Shown here: in pieces, positions 23,311 through 32,705 of the stretch
How the letters are laid out: every line of letters begins with the position of its first letter
How positions within the stretch are numbered: position 1 is the stretch's first letter
DNA from: Arenibacter catalasegens
GTDB taxonomy: Bacteria > Bacteroidota > Bacteroidia > Flavobacteriales > Flavobacteriaceae
Direction: 5' to 3'
NCBI RefSeq assembly: GCF_002909235.1
Contig: NZ_PHQQ01000007.1
Coordinates: 124,001 to 188,000 of the forward strand
DNA length: 64,000 bases
The notes under the pieces: generated by a model
Databases searched by the model: none
What the model was told of the DNA's origin: nothing
Seen by the model: the letters and a program-made list of their open reading frames with translations, nothing else
Made by a program: the position numbers and the translations under genes

Positions 23311-24720
23311 TTATTTCTCCCATTCGGTATGGAATATGCCTTCCATATCGGTACGCTCATAGGTGTGCGATCCAAAGTGATCACGCTGCGCCTGAATAAG
23401 GTTTAGAGGCAATCTTGCAGAAGTATAGGCATCAAAATAGGTCAAGGAATTGGAAAGACCGGGTAAGGGAATACCATTTTTGGCACCATAAGCCACTAGA
23501 TTTCTTGCCGCTGCTACTGTTGATTGTACTTTGGGCACAAATTGTGGGGACAACAAGAGGTTGGGTAATTGTTTGTCATTGGTAAAAGCCGTGGAGATAT
23601 CCTCCAACAATCCAGCACGGATAATACATCCTGCCCTCCAAATTTTTGCTATTACAGAAAGATCTAGATCATAACCGTATTCGTTGGAAGCATCAGCTAA
23701 TTGATGAAGCCCTTGGGCATAGGTGGTGATAAAAGCAAAGTAAAGCGCTTCTTCTGCCCATTTCGCTATTTCCTTTTTGTCCATTATTGCTGGTTCTGGC
23801 CTATTGTACAGCTTATCCGCTAGTACCCGTTCTTCCTTCAAGGCAGAAATTTCCCTCATACTCACTGCTATATCTATACTGGGTATAGGAATGCCCAAAT
23901 CCATTGCGTTTTGAGAAGTCCATTTTCCAGTTCCCTTTTGTTTGGCCTTGTCCAGTATTTTGTCGACCAATCTGCCATCACCTTTGTCATCTTCCTGTTT
24001 AAAAATCTCCGCGGATATTTCTATTAAAAACGACTGTAGGCGACCCTTGTTCCAAGAATCGAATGTGGCATGCAGTTCGTCATTATTGTATTTTCCTGCC
24101 TTTTTTAGAAGATCATATATTTCTGAGGTAAGTTGCATTAGGCCATACTCAATGCCGTTGTGTACCATTTTTACATAGTTACCGGCAGATTTTGGTCCTA
24201 AATAGGCTACACAGGGCTCTCCTTTAAATTTTGCGGAAACCGCTTCGAAAATAGGTTGTACTTCTTTATAGGCTTCCTTGTTACCTCCCGGCATTATACT
24301 AGGGCCACGTCTAGCACCTTTTGCCCCTCCGGAAACACCGGAACCAAAAAAGTGTATTCCTTTAGACTGTAGGTACGTTTCTCTACGATCGGTATCGGTG
24401 AAAAAAGAATTTCCTCCATCTATAATAAGGTCGTTTTTGTCCAAATGTGGTAATAGACTCTCGATTACGGAATCCACGATTTTACCAGCCGGTACCAAAA
24501 GCATAATTTTTCTGGGTTGTGCCAGGGACTTAACAAAATATTGGATATCTGTAGAGGCATTTACCCTTTTGGTGTCTTGTCCTTCTTCAATTAATGCATT
24601 TACTTTTTCATCATCAAGATCGTATCCCATGGCCGAAAAGTTGTTGTCCGCAACGTTCAATATAAAATTACGTCCCATTACACCTAGGCCAATCAATCCA
24701 AAATCGTATGTGTTTTCCAT
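23311..24720 (-). CDS. gnd: 6-phosphogluconate dehydrogenase, decarboxylating
   Basis: This 469-residue cytoplasmic enzyme oxidises 6-phosphogluconate to ribulose 5-phosphate and CO2 with NADP. Seen in sequence: Rossmann GLGVMGRN at 11-18, SGG at 130-132, and the catalytic region with Lys184, His187, Asn188 and Glu191 (SAGNYVKMVHNGIEYG). The length matches the long, homodimeric type. It is transcribed away from zwf-pgl with a 188-bp shared control region, so all three oxidative pentose phosphate enzymes can be controlled together. Confidence 0.97.
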   Translation of the reverse strand: MENTYDFGLIGLGVMGRNFILNVADNNFSAMGYDLDDEKVNALIEEGQDTKRVNASTDIQYFVKSLAQPRKIMLLVPAGKIVDSVIESLLPHLDKNDLIIDGGNSFFTDTDRRETYLQSKGIHFFGSGVSGGAKGARRGPSIMPGGNKEAYKEVQPIFEAVSAKFKGEPCVAYLGPKSAGNYVKMVHNGIEYGLMQLTSEIYDLLKKAGKYNNDELHATFDSWNKGRLQSFLIEISAEIFKQEDDKGDGRLVDKILDKAKQKGTGKWTSQNAMDLGIPIPSIDIAVSMREISALKEERVLADKLYNRPEPAIMDKKEIAKWAEEALYFAFITTYAQGLHQLADASNEYGYDLDLSVIAKIWRAGCIIRAGLLEDISTAFTNDKQLPNLLLSPQFVPKVQSTVAAARNLVAYGAKNGIPLPGLSNSLTYFDAYTSARLPLNLIQAQRDHFGSHTYERTDMEGIFHTEWEK

Positions 24721-24803
24721 GTTTTTTTCTTAAAGTAATTTAACAAAATAAAGGGGCTTTTGTTAAGTGTCCTTGTTTATAAATGAATAAGCTAAATTAG
24801 TTT

Positions 24804-24811
24804 TATCTTCG
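24804..24811 (+). promoter_or_regulatory. candidate -7 box of zwf-pgl
   Basis: TATCTTCG matches TAnnTTTG except for one base. It lies 98 nt before the zwf start in the divergent gnd/zwf region. The -33 element is not clear. Confidence 0.35.
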
Positions 24812-24908
24812 CACGATAATTAAAAATCAAAAATAATCAATTAAACGGTTTTTGGAACCAAAGTTTTAAATTCCCAACAAATTGAACAAAACTTCCAATA
24901 AATATAAT

Positions 24909-26441
24909 ATGAACAAAACAGCAAATCAAATGCTTGTTATTTTCGGGGCATCAGGAGATTTAACTGCTAGAAAGCTGGTACCGGCTTTATTTAATTTATA
25001 CAAAGCAAATCAGCTTCCTGAGAATTTCGTGGTATTGGGGGTAAGTAGAAGTAACTTGACCGATGGGGAGTTTAGGCGAAAGGTGGTTTTGGAAAGCACC
25101 TACCTTAAGGAAAAGCTAAAGGACGCCTCCTTGGATTTTATAAATACCTTGGCCGACAAGTTTTTTTATGAGGACTTAGGTGAGGATTACAATAAGGAAT
25201 ACAGCAAGCTGGCCACCAGAATATCCGATCTAAACAATAAATTCAGTACTGGTGAGAACTATATCTTTTATCTTTCTACCCCACCCAGCCTCTACGAGGT
25301 AATTGCAAAAAATCTTTCCCAACAAAGTCTAAATAACGAGACCAACGGCTGGAAGAGAATCATTGTAGAGAAACCGTTTGGTTATAGCTTGGAAACGGCC
25401 AAAAAACTTAATATAGGGTTGCAGACCTACTTTAATGAATCCCAGATATATAGAATTGATCATTACCTTGGTAAGGAAACTGTTCAGAATTTACTGGTCA
25501 CGCGTTTTTCCAATAGTATTTTTGAGCCGCTTTGGAATAGGAATTACATACACCATATAGAAATCACCAATGCCGAAAGCGTTGGTGTGGAAAAAAGGGG
25601 AGGCTATTATGACAAATCAGGTGCTCTGCGAGATATGTTTCAAAACCATTTATTGCAGATTGTATCATTAATTGTGATGGAACCACCTATTGATGCAAGC
25701 GCTCAGGAAATTAGGAACGAAAAAGTCAAGGCCCTAAAGTCATTGCGAATTATGCGCGATGAGAAAACCTTATACACCAATACCGTAAGGGGGCAATACC
25801 TTTCGTCTGTTATAGATGGTAAAAAAGTTAAGGGATACCGAGAGGAGGATGGTGTAGATCCCAATTCAAAAACCGAAACTTATGCAGCCATCAAGTTCTT
25901 CGTAGACAATTGGAGATGGAAGGATGTGCCTTTCTATGTACGTACCGCTAAAAGAATGCCTACTAAAGTAACCGAAGTCGTTATTCATTTTAAATCGCCA
26001 CATCATCAGGTGTTTAAAAATTCTGACATGAACAATAAGGACAATCAGTTGATTATCAGGATTCAGCCAGATGAAGGAATACTGATAAAATTTGGGGTAA
26101 AAGTTCCTGGACAGGGCTTTACCGTGGAGCGCGCCAATCTGGATTTTTATTATTCCAATTTGGCAGATAGCAATGTGATGGATGCTTACGAACGATTATT
26201 GTTAGATGCAATGCAAGGTGATGCCACGCTTTATGCAAGGGCAGATGAAGTGGAAGCAGCATGGGAATTTGTTGATCCTATTTTGGATTATTGGAAGAAT
26301 GGCACTGATGTAAATATTTATGGTTATTCTTCAGGGGTTTGGGGGCCAACCAATTCCGATGACTTACTGGAAGGCGAATTGAAATGGAGAAATCCCGGTG
26401 AAAACTTGGCCGATGACCCCGGTTTCTGTGTTATTCGCTAA
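24909..26441 (+). CDS. zwf: glucose-6-phosphate 1-dehydrogenase
   Basis: This 510-residue enzyme performs the first step of the oxidative pentose phosphate pathway, glucose 6-phosphate to 6-phosphogluconolactone. Motifs: nucleotide-binding GASGDL at 13-18 and the substrate-binding signature RIDHYLGK at 182-189 with the catalytic His pair region, followed by the usual GYYDKSGALRDM and EKPFG blocks. I take the ATG at 24909 (MNKTANQMLVIFGASG) as the start; an upstream TTG at 24882 would add nine unsupported residues. pgl follows 23 bp later in the same operon. Confidence 0.97.
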   Translation: MNKTANQMLVIFGASGDLTARKLVPALFNLYKANQLPENFVVLGVSRSNLTDGEFRRKVVLESTYLKEKLKDASLDFINTLADKFFYEDLGEDYNKEYSKLATRISDLNNKFSTGENYIFYLSTPPSLYEVIAKNLSQQSLNNETNGWKRIIVEKPFGYSLETAKKLNIGLQTYFNESQIYRIDHYLGKETVQNLLVTRFSNSIFEPLWNRNYIHHIEITNAESVGVEKRGGYYDKSGALRDMFQNHLLQIVSLIVMEPPIDASAQEIRNEKVKALKSLRIMRDEKTLYTNTVRGQYLSSVIDGKKVKGYREEDGVDPNSKTETYAAIKFFVDNWRWKDVPFYVRTAKRMPTKVTEVVIHFKSPHHQVFKNSDMNNKDNQLIIRIQPDEGILIKFGVKVPGQGFTVERANLDFYYSNLADSNVMDAYERLLLDAMQGDATLYARADEVEAAWEFVDPILDYWKNGTDVNIYGYSSGVWGPTNSDDLLEGELKWRNPGENLADDPGFCVIR

Positions 26442-26464
26442 TAATTAATATTAAATAATAATAG

Positions 26465-27175
26465 ATGCAAATAAATATATCCCCCACCAAATTGGAGGTT
26501 GCCCAAAGCTTTTCCAATTATTTGGAAGAACAGATAAAAAGTAATAAAACAACTCATATTGCCTTGTCTGGAGGTAGTACGCCCAAGGTGGTTTTTGATT
26601 ATATGGCGGAGCACTATAAAGACGTGGATTGGTCTACGGTTCATTTGTATTGGGGAGATGAGCGTTGTGTTCCTCCTACCGATAATGAAAGTAATTACAA
26701 AATGACGGTAGAACACCTATTGTCCAAGATCAATATACCAAAAGATAATATTCACCGTGTTCATGGGGAAGACGTACCAGAATTGGAGGCGGGTAGATAC
26801 GGAAAGGTATTGGAAGAGGAATTGCCTATTGCGAACAACATCCCTCAATTTGATCTGGTTATCCTAGGTTTAGGTGATGACGGACATACCGCATCCATAT
26901 TTCCGCATGAAATTGATCTATGGGGTTCTAAGAATACGTGTGAAGTGGCTGTTCATCCTGATTCAGGACAAAGAAGAATTACCATAACCGGAAAGCTGAT
27001 CAATAACGCAAAGACGGTAGCGTTTTTGGTAACGGGGAGTAGTAAAGCCGAAAAAGTAAGGACTATTATCACAAAAGAAGCAGGCCACGATAGTTATCCA
27101 GCGTCCTTGGTAGTGCCTACTTCAGAGGATTTAATTTGGTTTTTGGACGAGGAGGCTGCAGCCCAAATTAACTAA
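26465..27175 (+). CDS. pgl: 6-phosphogluconolactonase
   Basis: This 236-residue enzyme of the DevB/SOL type hydrolyses 6-phosphogluconolactone, the product of Zwf. Motifs: phosphate-binding SGGSTP at 35-40, WGDERCVP around 63-70, and GLGDDGHTASIFP at 135-147. It sits in the operon with zwf (23 bp gap). Its last 8 bp overlap the end of the convergent thioesterase gene, so no terminator separates them. Confidence 0.96.
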   Translation: MQINISPTKLEVAQSFSNYLEEQIKSNKTTHIALSGGSTPKVVFDYMAEHYKDVDWSTVHLYWGDERCVPPTDNESNYKMTVEHLLSKINIPKDNIHRVHGEDVPELEAGRYGKVLEEELPIANNIPQFDLVILGLGDDGHTASIFPHEIDLWGSKNTCEVAVHPDSGQRRITITGKLINNAKTVAFLVTGSSKAEKVRTIITKEAGHDSYPASLVVPTSEDLIWFLDEEAAAQIN

Positions 27176-27722
27176 GGGAATCTAGATTGATTTGGACATT
27201 TTCGCTGTCCAAATCCTTCAAATGGTCATTTATTTTAAATTGGGACGATTCAAATAGACTGCTGCGGGACATAGCTTGTTTTTTTCGTTGAATGCTTCGG
27301 CTAAATCTGCGTACACCTTGCTCATCTTCAATAATCAATCCGGGTACAGGAGTACTATTTCCTTCAGCATCCTTGGCTACCATAGTGAAGTAAGAGGAAT
27401 TGCAATGTTTCTTCTTTCCTGTGGTTATATTTTCGGATTCAACACGGACACCAATGACCATAGAGGTTCGCCCTGTATAATTTACCGAGGCCTTTAAGGT
27501 GATCAATTCCCCGACTTCAATAGGGTTTAAAAAATCCACCTTGTTTACGGAGGCCGTAACACAATATTTTCTGGAATGTTTTGAGGCGCAAGCAAATGCT
27601 ATCTGATCCATTAAATTCAATATGTGTCCCCCATGTACCTTGCCACCAAAATTGGAATGGGAGGGTAACATTAATTCGGTTATGGATAACCTGGATTGTT
27701 TGGCTGTTTTAAATTTGTCCAT
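27168..27722 (-). CDS. acyl-CoA thioesterase (hotdog fold)
   Basis: This 184-residue cytoplasmic thioesterase of the YciA/BACH-like group has a hotdog domain at about 13-130 with HGGHILNLMDQIAFACASKH (His30 and Asp39 in the active-site helix) and VEVGELITLKASVNYTGRTS-type strands. It hydrolyses acyl-CoA esters; chain length preference is not readable. It is 5 bp downstream of the small membrane protein gene on the same strand, and its stop overlaps the end of pgl. Confidence 0.9.
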   Translation of the reverse strand: MDKFKTAKQSRLSITELMLPSHSNFGGKVHGGHILNLMDQIAFACASKHSRKYCVTASVNKVDFLNPIEVGELITLKASVNYTGRTSMVIGVRVESENITTGKKKHCNSSYFTMVAKDAEGNSTPVPGLIIEDEQGVRRFSRSIQRKKQAMSRSSLFESSQFKINDHLKDLDSENVQINLDSLS

Positions 27723-27727
27723 CGTTT

Positions 27728-28084
27728 CTAATTTAAGTGGGGAGATTTCTCTTTTTCAACTGCAGTGATAAAATATTTGGAATCACCTAACCAAAAGAAG
27801 GTACGGTAACGTTCTATATAGGTCACTTTGACATAATCCCCCTGGTGTTCCTTCAATTTGGCAATTACATCGTCCTTTATTACAGAAAAGGAAAATATCT
27901 GTGCCCCTGATATTCCTTGACTTATCTCACCCTCCCATGTTTTTATAAGTACTCCTTTATGGCTTATTTTTATGAGTTCCCCTGAGCGGATGCCTTCGCT
28001 ATAGGGAACAAAATATACAAATGAAAAATAGGCAGTCATAATTAGGACTACGGCAAGTAGGATTATTCCAAGTATTTTTTTCAT
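27728..28084 (-). CDS. small membrane-anchored protein, unknown function
   Basis: This 118-residue protein has one N-terminal hydrophobic helix (MKKILGIILLAVVLIMTAYF, residues 1-27) and a soluble beta-rich part (GVLIKTWEGEISQG, FSFSVIKDDVIAKL, KVTYIERYRTFFW). It is a single-helix anchor or an uncleaved signal. I recall homologues of this type carrying the database name '6-phosphogluconate dehydrogenase'; nothing in the sequence supports that activity. It lies between rmuC (18 bp) and the thioesterase (5 bp), so it is probably part of the rmuC operon. Confidence 0.8.
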   Translation of the reverse strand: MKKILGIILLAVVLIMTAYFSFVYFVPYSEGIRSGELIKISHKGVLIKTWEGEISQGISGAQIFSFSVIKDDVIAKLKEHQGDYVKVTYIERYRTFFWLGDSKYFITAVEKEKSPHLN

Positions 28085-28102
28085 GCTGTTTGTTTAAGTA
28101 AT

Positions 28103-29449
28103 CTATAATAATGATAAGGGTTCTTCTGAATCATCGTCGTCTATCGCTCTTTGAAGTAAAGATTCGGGAATGGACTTCTTTGCTTTGGCCCCCATCTTCT
28201 TTAATTTTTCGATACTGTTAATTATGTTTCCTCTTCCATCAACCAATTTGTTCATGGCGCCCTTATATTCCGTCTTGGCTTCGTCCATCTTTTTGCCGAC
28301 CTTCATTAAATCTACAACAAAACCCTCAAACTTATCGTATAATGCACCTGCCTGCCTTGCAATTTCAATGGCATTTCGTTGTTGTTTTTCATTGTTCCAC
28401 ATACTGTCTATGGTGCGTAGGGTAGCTAATAGGGTGGAAGGGGTTACTATTATTATGTTCTGTTCAAAGGCCTTGTTATAAAGGGAGTTGTCGTTGTTTA
28501 TTGCTATGGCAAACGCAGGCTCTATTGGTACGAACATGAGTACAAAATCCGGACTTTCCATCTCATAAAGATCTTCATATTTTTTTGCCGAAAGTTGGTC
28601 TACATGCCTTCTTAAAGAATTGATATGGTCTTTAAGGAATTTATCCTTTAACTCATCTTCGGCATTCACATAACGTTCATAATCCGTAAGGGAAACCTTG
28701 GAATCCACAATCATCTTTTTGCCATCCGGTAGGTTTATAATAACATCGGGCAGCACACGACTGCCATCTTCTCGGGTAAAACTTTGTTGTACGGTATATT
28801 CCCGGTCTTTTTCCAAGCCCGACTTTTCAAGGACACGTTCCAAGACCAGTTCCCCCCAGTTTCCTTGCATTTTACTATCGCCTTTTAGAGCCTTGGTCAG
28901 GTTTTCGGCTTCTTGCGTTATTTTTAGATTTTGCGTCTGTAAATTGGCCAATTGTTCCTTGAGGGCAGAATGCATGCCCACACTTTCTTTCTGACTGTCC
29001 TCTACCTTTTTTTCAAAAAGAATTATTTTCTCTTGTAAGGGGGTCAATATGTTTTTTATGTTTTCCCTGTTCTGTTCTGTGAATTTTGTGCTTTTTTCAT
29101 CCAAAATTTTATTGGCCAGATTCTCGAACTCCTTGGTGAACTTTTCCTGTAATTTTTCTACTTCCCCTTTCTGTTCGCGATTTTTTAGATCCAAATTTTC
29201 CATTTCTGCTTGGTAACGGACTATCTTATTGCCAAGTAGTTCCTTATCGGATTGTAACAATACTCTATGTTCCTCGACAGCAATAAGTCGCTGTTCTAAG
29301 GTGTTGAGGTTTGCTCTCAATTGTTGTTCCCGCTCCAATAGAGCACTGTGAGTGGATTTTGTTTTTAGATTTTGGATGTAATTCCCTAAGAAATAGCCAA
29401 TAGCCAAACCAATTAGGACTAGGACTACATATAAGAGCAATTCATTCAT
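28103..29449 (-). CDS. rmuC: DNA recombination protein RmuC
   Basis: This 448-residue protein has an N-terminal transmembrane helix (LLLYVVLVLIGLAIGYFLGNY), a long coiled coil at about 30-190 and the RmuC domain at about 195-410 (MQGNWGELVLERVLEKSGL, MIVDSKVSLTDYERY, PSTLLATLRTIDSMW). RmuC belongs to the PD-(D/E)xK nuclease-like superfamily and limits inversions at short inverted repeats in E. coli. It heads the operon with the two following minus-strand genes. Length and architecture are typical. Confidence 0.95.
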   Translation of the reverse strand: MNELLLYVVLVLIGLAIGYFLGNYIQNLKTKSTHSALLEREQQLRANLNTLEQRLIAVEEHRVLLQSDKELLGNKIVRYQAEMENLDLKNREQKGEVEKLQEKFTKEFENLANKILDEKSTKFTEQNRENIKNILTPLQEKIILFEKKVEDSQKESVGMHSALKEQLANLQTQNLKITQEAENLTKALKGDSKMQGNWGELVLERVLEKSGLEKDREYTVQQSFTREDGSRVLPDVIINLPDGKKMIVDSKVSLTDYERYVNAEDELKDKFLKDHINSLRRHVDQLSAKKYEDLYEMESPDFVLMFVPIEPAFAIAINNDNSLYNKAFEQNIIIVTPSTLLATLRTIDSMWNNEKQQRNAIEIARQAGALYDKFEGFVVDLMKVGKKMDEAKTEYKGAMNKLVDGRGNIINSIEKLKKMGAKAKKSIPESLLQRAIDDDDSEEPLSLL

Positions 29450-29512
29450 TTTTTAAGGTTCTTTGCAGTAAAGATAGTGGATTGTGTTAAAAAAAAGTGG
29501 GGTCAACTTTTA

Positions 29513-30307
29513 TTACTTATTAACTCTAAAAGAACCGGTTTGGGAATCGAAAGTAATGGTGTCCAAAGGGAATAGATTTTCAAAACTTTTCTTTTGTATC
29601 AATTCACATGGTGACCCAAACGTACTTTGGTTGCTTTCCAAGATGAGCATTTTGTCGCACAACTGAATGGCAATTTCAATCTCGTGGGTAGTAAAAAGAA
29701 TTGTCTTGTTGGTTTTATGGGCAATGGATTTCAGTAATTTCAAAATCTGTACCTTATGGTATAGATCCAAATGAGTAGTTGGTTCGTCCAGTAAAATTAG
29801 TTGGGTGTCCTGTGCCAAGGCCCTGGCGATCATAACACGCTGTAATTGGCCATCGCTTAGCTCATAGCATTTTTTAAACTTTAATTCCGAAATCTGAAGC
29901 ATGTCCACAGCTAAAGAGATCTTTTCCTTATCTTCCTCGGTAAGGGTGCCAATCCAATTGGTGTAGGGCTGCCGCCCCAAACTGATAAGCTCCAACACCG
30001 TTAAGTTTTTGGAAGCAATAGGTTCAGTTAACACCACACTTATTTCCAATGCGAGCTCCTGGACGGAAAGTTGTTCCAAGGGAACATTGTTCAGGGTAAT
30101 GCTTCCAGAGAGCCTGGGCTGTACATTGCCCAGAGTACGTAATAGGGTGGACTTTCCAATACCATTAACGCCAACAATAGCGGCAACTTCCCCTTTACAC
30201 AAGGAAAAATCAAGATCCTTGGTAATACAGGTTTGTTGTTTTTTAGAAGTATAACCTATGCTTAGGTTTTCTATTTTTAGGGCGATATGAGGTGTGTTAT
30301 TCTTTAT
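29513..30307 (-). CDS. BtuD-like ABC transporter ATPase (start codon unusual)
   Basis: This is the cytoplasmic ATPase of the B12/iron-siderophore type. Motifs: Walker A GVNGIGKST, Q-loop region SVVLTEP, signature LSDGQLQR, Walker B LILLDEPTTHLD, and the H-loop His in TTHEI. The usual N-terminal strands are encoded further upstream (IENLSIGYTSKKQQTCITKD) in the same frame, but there is no ATG, GTG or TTG between the in-frame stop and residue 36. The first conventional start is a TTG at 30202, which would remove the strands before Walker A. I place the start at an ATA at 30307 (IKNNTPHIALKIENLSIGY), about 264 residues in all; this is uncertain. It is the last gene of the btuF-btuC-btuD group. 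Confidence 0.82.
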   Translation of the reverse strand: MKNNTPHIALKIENLSIGYTSKKQQTCITKDLDFSLCKGEVAAIVGVNGIGKSTLLRTLGNVQPRLSGSITLNNVPLEQLSVQELALEISVVLTEPIASKNLTVLELISLGRQPYTNWIGTLTEEDKEKISLAVDMLQISELKFKKCYELSDGQLQRVMIARALAQDTQLILLDEPTTHLDLYHKVQILKLLKSIAHKTNKTILFTTHEIEIAIQLCDKMLILESNQSTFGSPCELIQKKSFENLFPLDTITFDSQTGSFRVNK

Positions 30308-30402
30308 TTTAGTTCTATTTAGTGGTTACTAAGTTATTGGTTTTAGAGGTTTTGTTGGTTATTTTAACATGTAATCGACTGTTGCTGTTTGTTTTTTTTA
30401 AA

Positions 30403-31434
30403 TTAGAAAATCATTTTTCTTTTCCGTATCAGAAGCCAAATTACAACGGGTGCCCCAATAATCGAGGTAATGGCGTTGATGGGCAAAACATTGGCAGAAT
30501 TGGGCATTTGGGCAATAGTGTCACAGATTAACATTAAAATGGCACCATAAATCAATACTGCAGGCAACAAAATTTTATGGTCAGTGGTGTTAAAAATTTG
30601 CCGCGTTAAATGGGGTACGGCCAAGCCTATAAAGGCAATAGGACCTGCGAAAGCAGTTACACCACCGGCCAGTAACCCTGTGGCGATTATAATGATATAT
30701 CGAGATCGCTTCATGTTTACACCCAAACTTTTGGCATAGCTTTCCCCTAATAGTAAGGCATTCAATGGTTTTATTGAAAAGATACTCATCAAGACTCCAA
30801 TTGCTATAATCGTTAATAGCAGCATTAATTGGTTCCAAGATAAATTGCCGATACTACCAAAAGACCAATAGACAAATTGCTGTAACTTTTCGGCCGTAGA
30901 GAAGTAAGATAGCACACTTACCACGGCAGTGGTTATGCTTCCGAACATTAGACCTATAATAAGTAGGGCCATCGTATCCTTTACCTTGGAAGCAACTACC
31001 ATAACGGCCAACAGTACTAAAAAACTGCCGATACTTGCTGCCAACGCCAGGGAAATATCATTCACCATGGTGAACGCAAAAATTCCAGAAAAAAGGGAAG
31101 ATCCCAAAATTAAAAGGGCAGCCCCTAAGCTTGCACCAGAACTTATGCCGAGAACAAAAGGGCCTGCTAAAGGGTTTCGAAATAAGGTCTGCATCAATAA
31201 GCCACTCAATGCCAATCCACTTCCCACTAATATGGCAGTAAAAGCCTTGGGGATTCTGTAATTCCAAATTATATAGCTCCATGAATCTACCTTGGTAGTA
31301 TTACCGATTATGGCATTTATGGTTTCCTGTAATGGAATAGAGACCGAGCCTAAGCTGATATTTACCATAAAGCAAACAATCAACACCAGCAGCAGGAAAA
31401 TAAAATAAGCCCTATATGTTGTTAATTGCTGCAC
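30403..31434 (-). CDS. B12/iron ABC transporter permease (FecCD family)
   Basis: This 343-residue inner-membrane permease of the BtuC/FecCD family has about ten transmembrane helices and the characteristic LAGPFVLGISSGASLGA, LLGESYAKSLGV and GPIAFIGLAVPHLTRQ segments; the second of these contains the coupling helix for the ATPase. It is translationally coupled to the upstream substrate-binding protein, with adjacent ends at 31434/31435, and is followed 95 bp later by the ATPase. Context beside a cobalamin riboswitch and BtuB supports B12 import over iron chelate import. Confidence 0.93.
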   Translation of the reverse strand: MQQLTTYRAYFIFLLLVLIVCFMVNISLGSVSIPLQETINAIIGNTTKVDSWSYIIWNYRIPKAFTAILVGSGLALSGLLMQTLFRNPLAGPFVLGISSGASLGAALLILGSSLFSGIFAFTMVNDISLALAASIGSFLVLLAVMVVASKVKDTMALLIIGLMFGSITTAVVSVLSYFSTAEKLQQFVYWSFGSIGNLSWNQLMLLLTIIAIGVLMSIFSIKPLNALLLGESYAKSLGVNMKRSRYIIIIATGLLAGGVTAFAGPIAFIGLAVPHLTRQIFNTTDHKILLPAVLIYGAILMLICDTIAQMPNSANVLPINAITSIIGAPVVIWLLIRKRKMIF

Positions 31435-32580
31435 TTAATCCAAGGGTTTAAAGAAGGTGGGTGTATAATCTAGTAACAGTTCTGGGTGAAAGATATGGAT
31501 AAGGTCTTTTAGGACCAAATCTGGTCTGTTGGGGGCCAGTTCAAAATAGAGCAACCCTCCCGTTTCCCCTTTGGAATTGGCATAGGTATATACTTTGTTA
31601 TTTCTAAAAGCAGAAAACTGGGTATAATGTCGGTTGGCTTCTTTTAATTCCAAATAATTACCAAATTGTGAAGGTGAGACCCAAAAATCGGCATCCTTGG
31701 CGCGTTCAATAACACTCTCTAGACTAAGGGAAAGACTTCCGTTGGTAGTATTGGTGTTCCAGAGATATTCTGCATTGGCATCTTCTATAAATCTAGTTGC
31801 CCAACTCTTACCTCCAGGCAAGTACCAAATATCTTTATACAAGGCTCCGCTTAGTACAGTTGGCCTATTTTTTGCTTTCTTCGCAAGTAGCTTCGCACTA
31901 TTATAACTGTCTTCAATGGCGCGGAATATACTGTCTGCTTTTTTTTCTTTTTGAAAAAATGGTGCAAAAAACTTTATCCATTCGGCTTTGCCCAAAGGAG
32001 TCTCTTCCGTCCAATCTCCATTATAAACAACTGGAATATTGGATCGTTGAATGGTCTCGTAGGCTTTATTATTATTGTTAATGCTAAATCCTACAACTAC
32101 TTCAGGATTTATGGCGATGACCATTTCTGAATTTATAGCTTCGTTATTACCTAAATCTTTCACCAACCCTTCATTGATCCTTTTTCTGGTAAGGGGAGAT
32201 GAAACGTATTCCGTATCTGGAAATCCAATCAATTTTTCGGCCTCTCCCAAAGCCTCCAGAGCGGGTATATGGGTAGTGGAGGTAACAACTATTCTCTCTA
32301 CTGGCACCCCTATTATGGCGTTATATGCATCCCTGTCCAGGGTAATACTTGCTAATTTTTCTTTGGGAACCAAAGCGTAGGTAAAGCTAGTTTCCGATCC
32401 TGGCCAAGGAGATGATACTTTTATTATTGTGATGTCTCCGGAGCTGTTTTCGATCGTAAAACCTTGGGCATGTTTTATGGTGGTCGATTGCGAAAAGGCC
32501 GAAGTAGAAATAGTGGTTTTTTTAGGCTGTTTGCAAGACCAAATAGAAAGAAGGAGTAAAAAAAGGAATGTTTTGTTCAA
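31435..32580 (-). CDS. BtuF-like substrate-binding lipoprotein
   Basis: This is a 381-residue lipoprotein (MNKTFLFLLLLSIWSC, lipidated Cys16) of the periplasmic-binding type III fold used for B12, haem and siderophores: two lobes joined by a long helix, with VERIVVTSTTHIPALEALGE and NPEVVVGFS in the first lobe and WYLPGGKSWATRFIEDA in the second. It delivers substrate to the permease encoded next to it. It starts opposite the riboswitch-btuB side, so the two halves of the uptake system are divergent. B12 as substrate is inferred from the neighbours. Confidence 0.88.
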   Translation of the reverse strand: MNKTFLFLLLLSIWSCKQPKKTTISTSAFSQSTTIKHAQGFTIENSSGDITIIKVSSPWPGSETSFTYALVPKEKLASITLDRDAYNAIIGVPVERIVVTSTTHIPALEALGEAEKLIGFPDTEYVSSPLTRKRINEGLVKDLGNNEAINSEMVIAINPEVVVGFSINNNNKAYETIQRSNIPVVYNGDWTEETPLGKAEWIKFFAPFFQKEKKADSIFRAIEDSYNSAKLLAKKAKNRPTVLSGALYKDIWYLPGGKSWATRFIEDANAEYLWNTNTTNGSLSLSLESVIERAKDADFWVSPSQFGNYLELKEANRHYTQFSAFRNNKVYTYANSKGETGGLLYFELAPNRPDLVLKDLIHIFHPELLLDYTPTFFKPLD

Positions 32581-32705
32581 GAGCTTAAGGGTTTATTTAA
32601 GAATCCAAAAGTAGTATTAATTTCTTGAATCAAAATTTCTAGAAGCCTAACAAGGGTCATAATTTATAACACAGAAAGTATTTAATTTTGAAGAAATCTT
32701 AATTC

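Noticed and set aside
24278-24733. 151-codon frame antisense to gnd
   Set aside because: It is a shadow of the gnd coding pattern; gnd has full motifs and this frame has none.
27728-28084. Calling the 118-residue protein a 6-phosphogluconate dehydrogenase, as I recall for similar entries
   Set aside because: It has one membrane helix and no Rossmann or catalytic motif; the real gnd lies at 23311-24720.
30202-30307. Treating the ABC ATPase as starting at TTG 30202
   Set aside because: That start would delete conserved strands that are clearly encoded upstream in the same frame.
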